Source: Gymnopus androsaceus JB14
Lineage: Eukaryota > Basidiomycota > Agaricomycetes > Agaricales > Omphalotaceae
DNA: 64,000 nucleotides
Assembly (NCBI GenBank): GCA_009733575.1
Contig: ML769389.1
Coordinates: 186,001-250,000, forward strand
Direction of reading: 5' to 3'
Shown here: one piece after another, positions 62,609 through 64,000 of the stretch
Layout: every line of letters starts with the position of its first letter
Position numbering within the stretch: the stretch's first letter is position 1
The notes under the pieces: model-generated
Databases searched by the model: none
Seen by the model: the letters and a program-made list of their open reading frames with translations, nothing else
Told to the model about the DNA's origin: nothing
Position numbers and translations under genes: made by a program

Positions 62609-64000
62609 ATGCAAAAGTCTGCAAACCGTGTTAACGTCTTGATCGTATGTCCTGGTTTAGTTCTCTTTTGCGAATTGGCTGACAAAAATTCAGGCTGGAG
62701 CAGGACCTGTAGGTCTTGTCTCTGCATTGCTTCTCCTCCGCAACGGCCTCTCTGTACGCATTATTGCGAAAGAAGGTGAATTTCGGACTGGCTATCGGGG
62801 TCCTAGTATTCAGGCTAGTCACTACACCTCTTTCTCTGCTTCTGCTTCCAATGCCATCTACCTACATACTCATAGCCTCGCACTCTCGAACTCTACAAAT
62901 TTCTAGGAATTCTCGACGATATATGGGCTGCTTCTGGCGGACACCAGCTTATCCATCGGTATACTCTCCCCGATGACGGCCAGCCACCGTTGATTATGTG
63001 GGGTGAAGAGCCTCCTGTGATCCAAACTGTAGATAAGCCATATTTTGATCACCGCAACATTGGTCAAGTCGACCATGAAGCCGTCCTTCGTAACTGCCTG
63101 CTCAAAGACTATGGTGTGCAGGTAGAGCTGGGATTGGAACTCGTCAAGTATGAACATAGCCTCGGATCTGATTTTGTCTCGGCCACAATCAAAAATGCAA
63201 TTCAAGATGGAACCACTGAAGTAGCCGAATTCGACTGGCTCATTGGTGCGGAGGGGGCCCACTCTGTTACCCGCAAACAACTGGGATGCACCTTCCTAGG
63301 CGAATCCTATTCTCAGGCTGTGATGTTGTTGGGGGATATACATTTACTGAACGGGTGGGGTGATGATGTCAGTATGCTCTTGGTTATCTTCCTGGTCGAG
63401 ATGCTGAACCGGTCCTATAGCACATAAAGGTTTGGGGGGAGCTGGGGAAAAAAGCTGTTTTATTCCGCCCCTACCAATCTGCATATTCTGCTCAACACTC
63501 TACTCCAACTCAGACCTTCAACGACACCCGAACACAAGTCATGCTAAGTGCTTCTGACCTCGAACTTGAACGACTGGCAACCCTCTGTAATGACCGTGAC
63601 GCACTAGTCGAGGAGATTTACGCGTTGAGTGGACGAAGGGACTTGCTTTTCGGGAACTTGATTGACGCTGCGATTTGGAAACCAAATGTTCGCATGGTGG
63701 ATAAATTTGGGGAAGGAAGGGTGTATATCGCTGGAGGTGAGATAAACTGTGTTCCTATCGAATGTTTCCTTGATATATTTTGGTAGATGCCGCTCACGTT
63801 CACAGTCCTACCGGAGGTCAGGTAAGCATTTGACATTCGCAAAATTCAATCTCCTAATTCACTTGTAGGGCCTAAATTCGGGTATACATGACGCCTTCAA
63901 CCTCGCCTGGAAACTATCCCTTGTGCACAAAGGTCTTGCACCTTTCTCCCTCCTTGAATCCTACACCACGGAACGCGCGCGCATCATCGGTGCAATGCTG
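62609..64000 (+). CDS. FAD-dependent aromatic monooxygenase (phenol hydroxylase-like), cut by window end
   Basis: The start [12 protein letters not shown] joins across an intron to [20 protein letters not shown], the Rossmann GxGxxG for FAD. RGPSIQ joins [20 protein letters not shown] through an intron beginning with GC (62815-62876). Further: [38 protein letters not shown] (the DG-type motif, here EG), KVWGELG region, [26 protein letters not shown] and [16 protein letters not shown], the second FAD site. This order is that of class A flavoprotein hydroxylases (PheA/TfdB branch), which hydroxylate phenolic compounds with NADPH. The C-terminal thioredoxin-like domain would lie beyond 64000. 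The 'GADG' position reads GAEG; it should still be checked. Confidence 0.88.

Overview
This window looks like nuclear DNA of a filamentous basidiomycete, most likely an Agaricomycete. The evidence is dense short introns (mostly 48-100 nt, down to 5-18 nt exons), an intron-bearing tRNA, and families typical of mushroom genomes: basidiomycete protein-kinase-like and FunK1 kinases, F-box proteins with an N-terminal coil, NRPS-like adenylate-forming reductases, sedolisins, multi-copy A1 aspartic proteases and long Zn2Cys6 regulators. Gene models below were built by hand from reading frames, splice signals and family motifs; no database search was possible.

Layout. 1-3.3 kb: decayed DNA with an APH-type kinase relic. 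3.4-6.75 kb: CreA/Mig1-type carbon catabolite repressor. 7.3-8.1 kb: F-box relic. 8.4-9.0 kb: small MARVEL-like four-helix membrane protein. 9.5-10.7 kb: protein-kinase-like relic. 11.9-13.9 kb (minus): family X DNA polymerase with a probable mitochondrial presequence and a substituted catalytic Asp. 14.0 kb: tRNA-Gly(GCC) with an intron. 14.5-19.0 kb: tandem duplication of a membrane-anchored gene, second copy broken. 19.1-24.2 kb: Zn2Cys6 regulator followed by a secreted GH105-like hydrolase. 24.6-26.0 kb (minus): severin/gelsolin-type protein. 26.1-27.4 kb: frameshifted alpha/beta hydrolase. 27.6-30.9 kb (minus): arrestin-like protein and a two-helix membrane protein. 31.2-32.2 kb (minus): NRPS-like reductase relic lacking its middle. 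32.8-34.7 kb: dynactin p62. 34.9-36.5 kb (minus): Aro8-like aminotransferase. 37.1-41.8 kb (minus): two tandem membrane-anchored aspartic proteases. 42.2-45.0 kb: sugar-porter MFS transporter. 45.6-46.6 kb: sedolisin relic lacking its middle. 46.9-49.1 kb: ENPP-type phosphodiesterase. 51.0-55.4 kb: second Zn2Cys6 regulator. 56.2-59.1 kb: small membrane and mitochondrial-type proteins and a PA-TM-RING ubiquitin ligase. 60.0-62.2 kb: FunK1 kinase. 62.6 kb to the end: FAD monooxygenase, cut by the window.

There is no single metabolic cluster. Housekeeping genes (dynactin, polymerase, ENPP, arrestin, severin) are clean, while members of expanded families are often damaged. The best connected neighbourhood is the Zn2Cys6 regulator next to the GH105-like pectin-type hydrolase. 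The most notable signals are the polymerase active-site change, three relics that keep both ends but lost their centre, recurrent GC-AG introns, and many single-base frameshifts in otherwise well conserved genes. Those frameshifts may be pseudogene lesions or uncorrected assembly indels.
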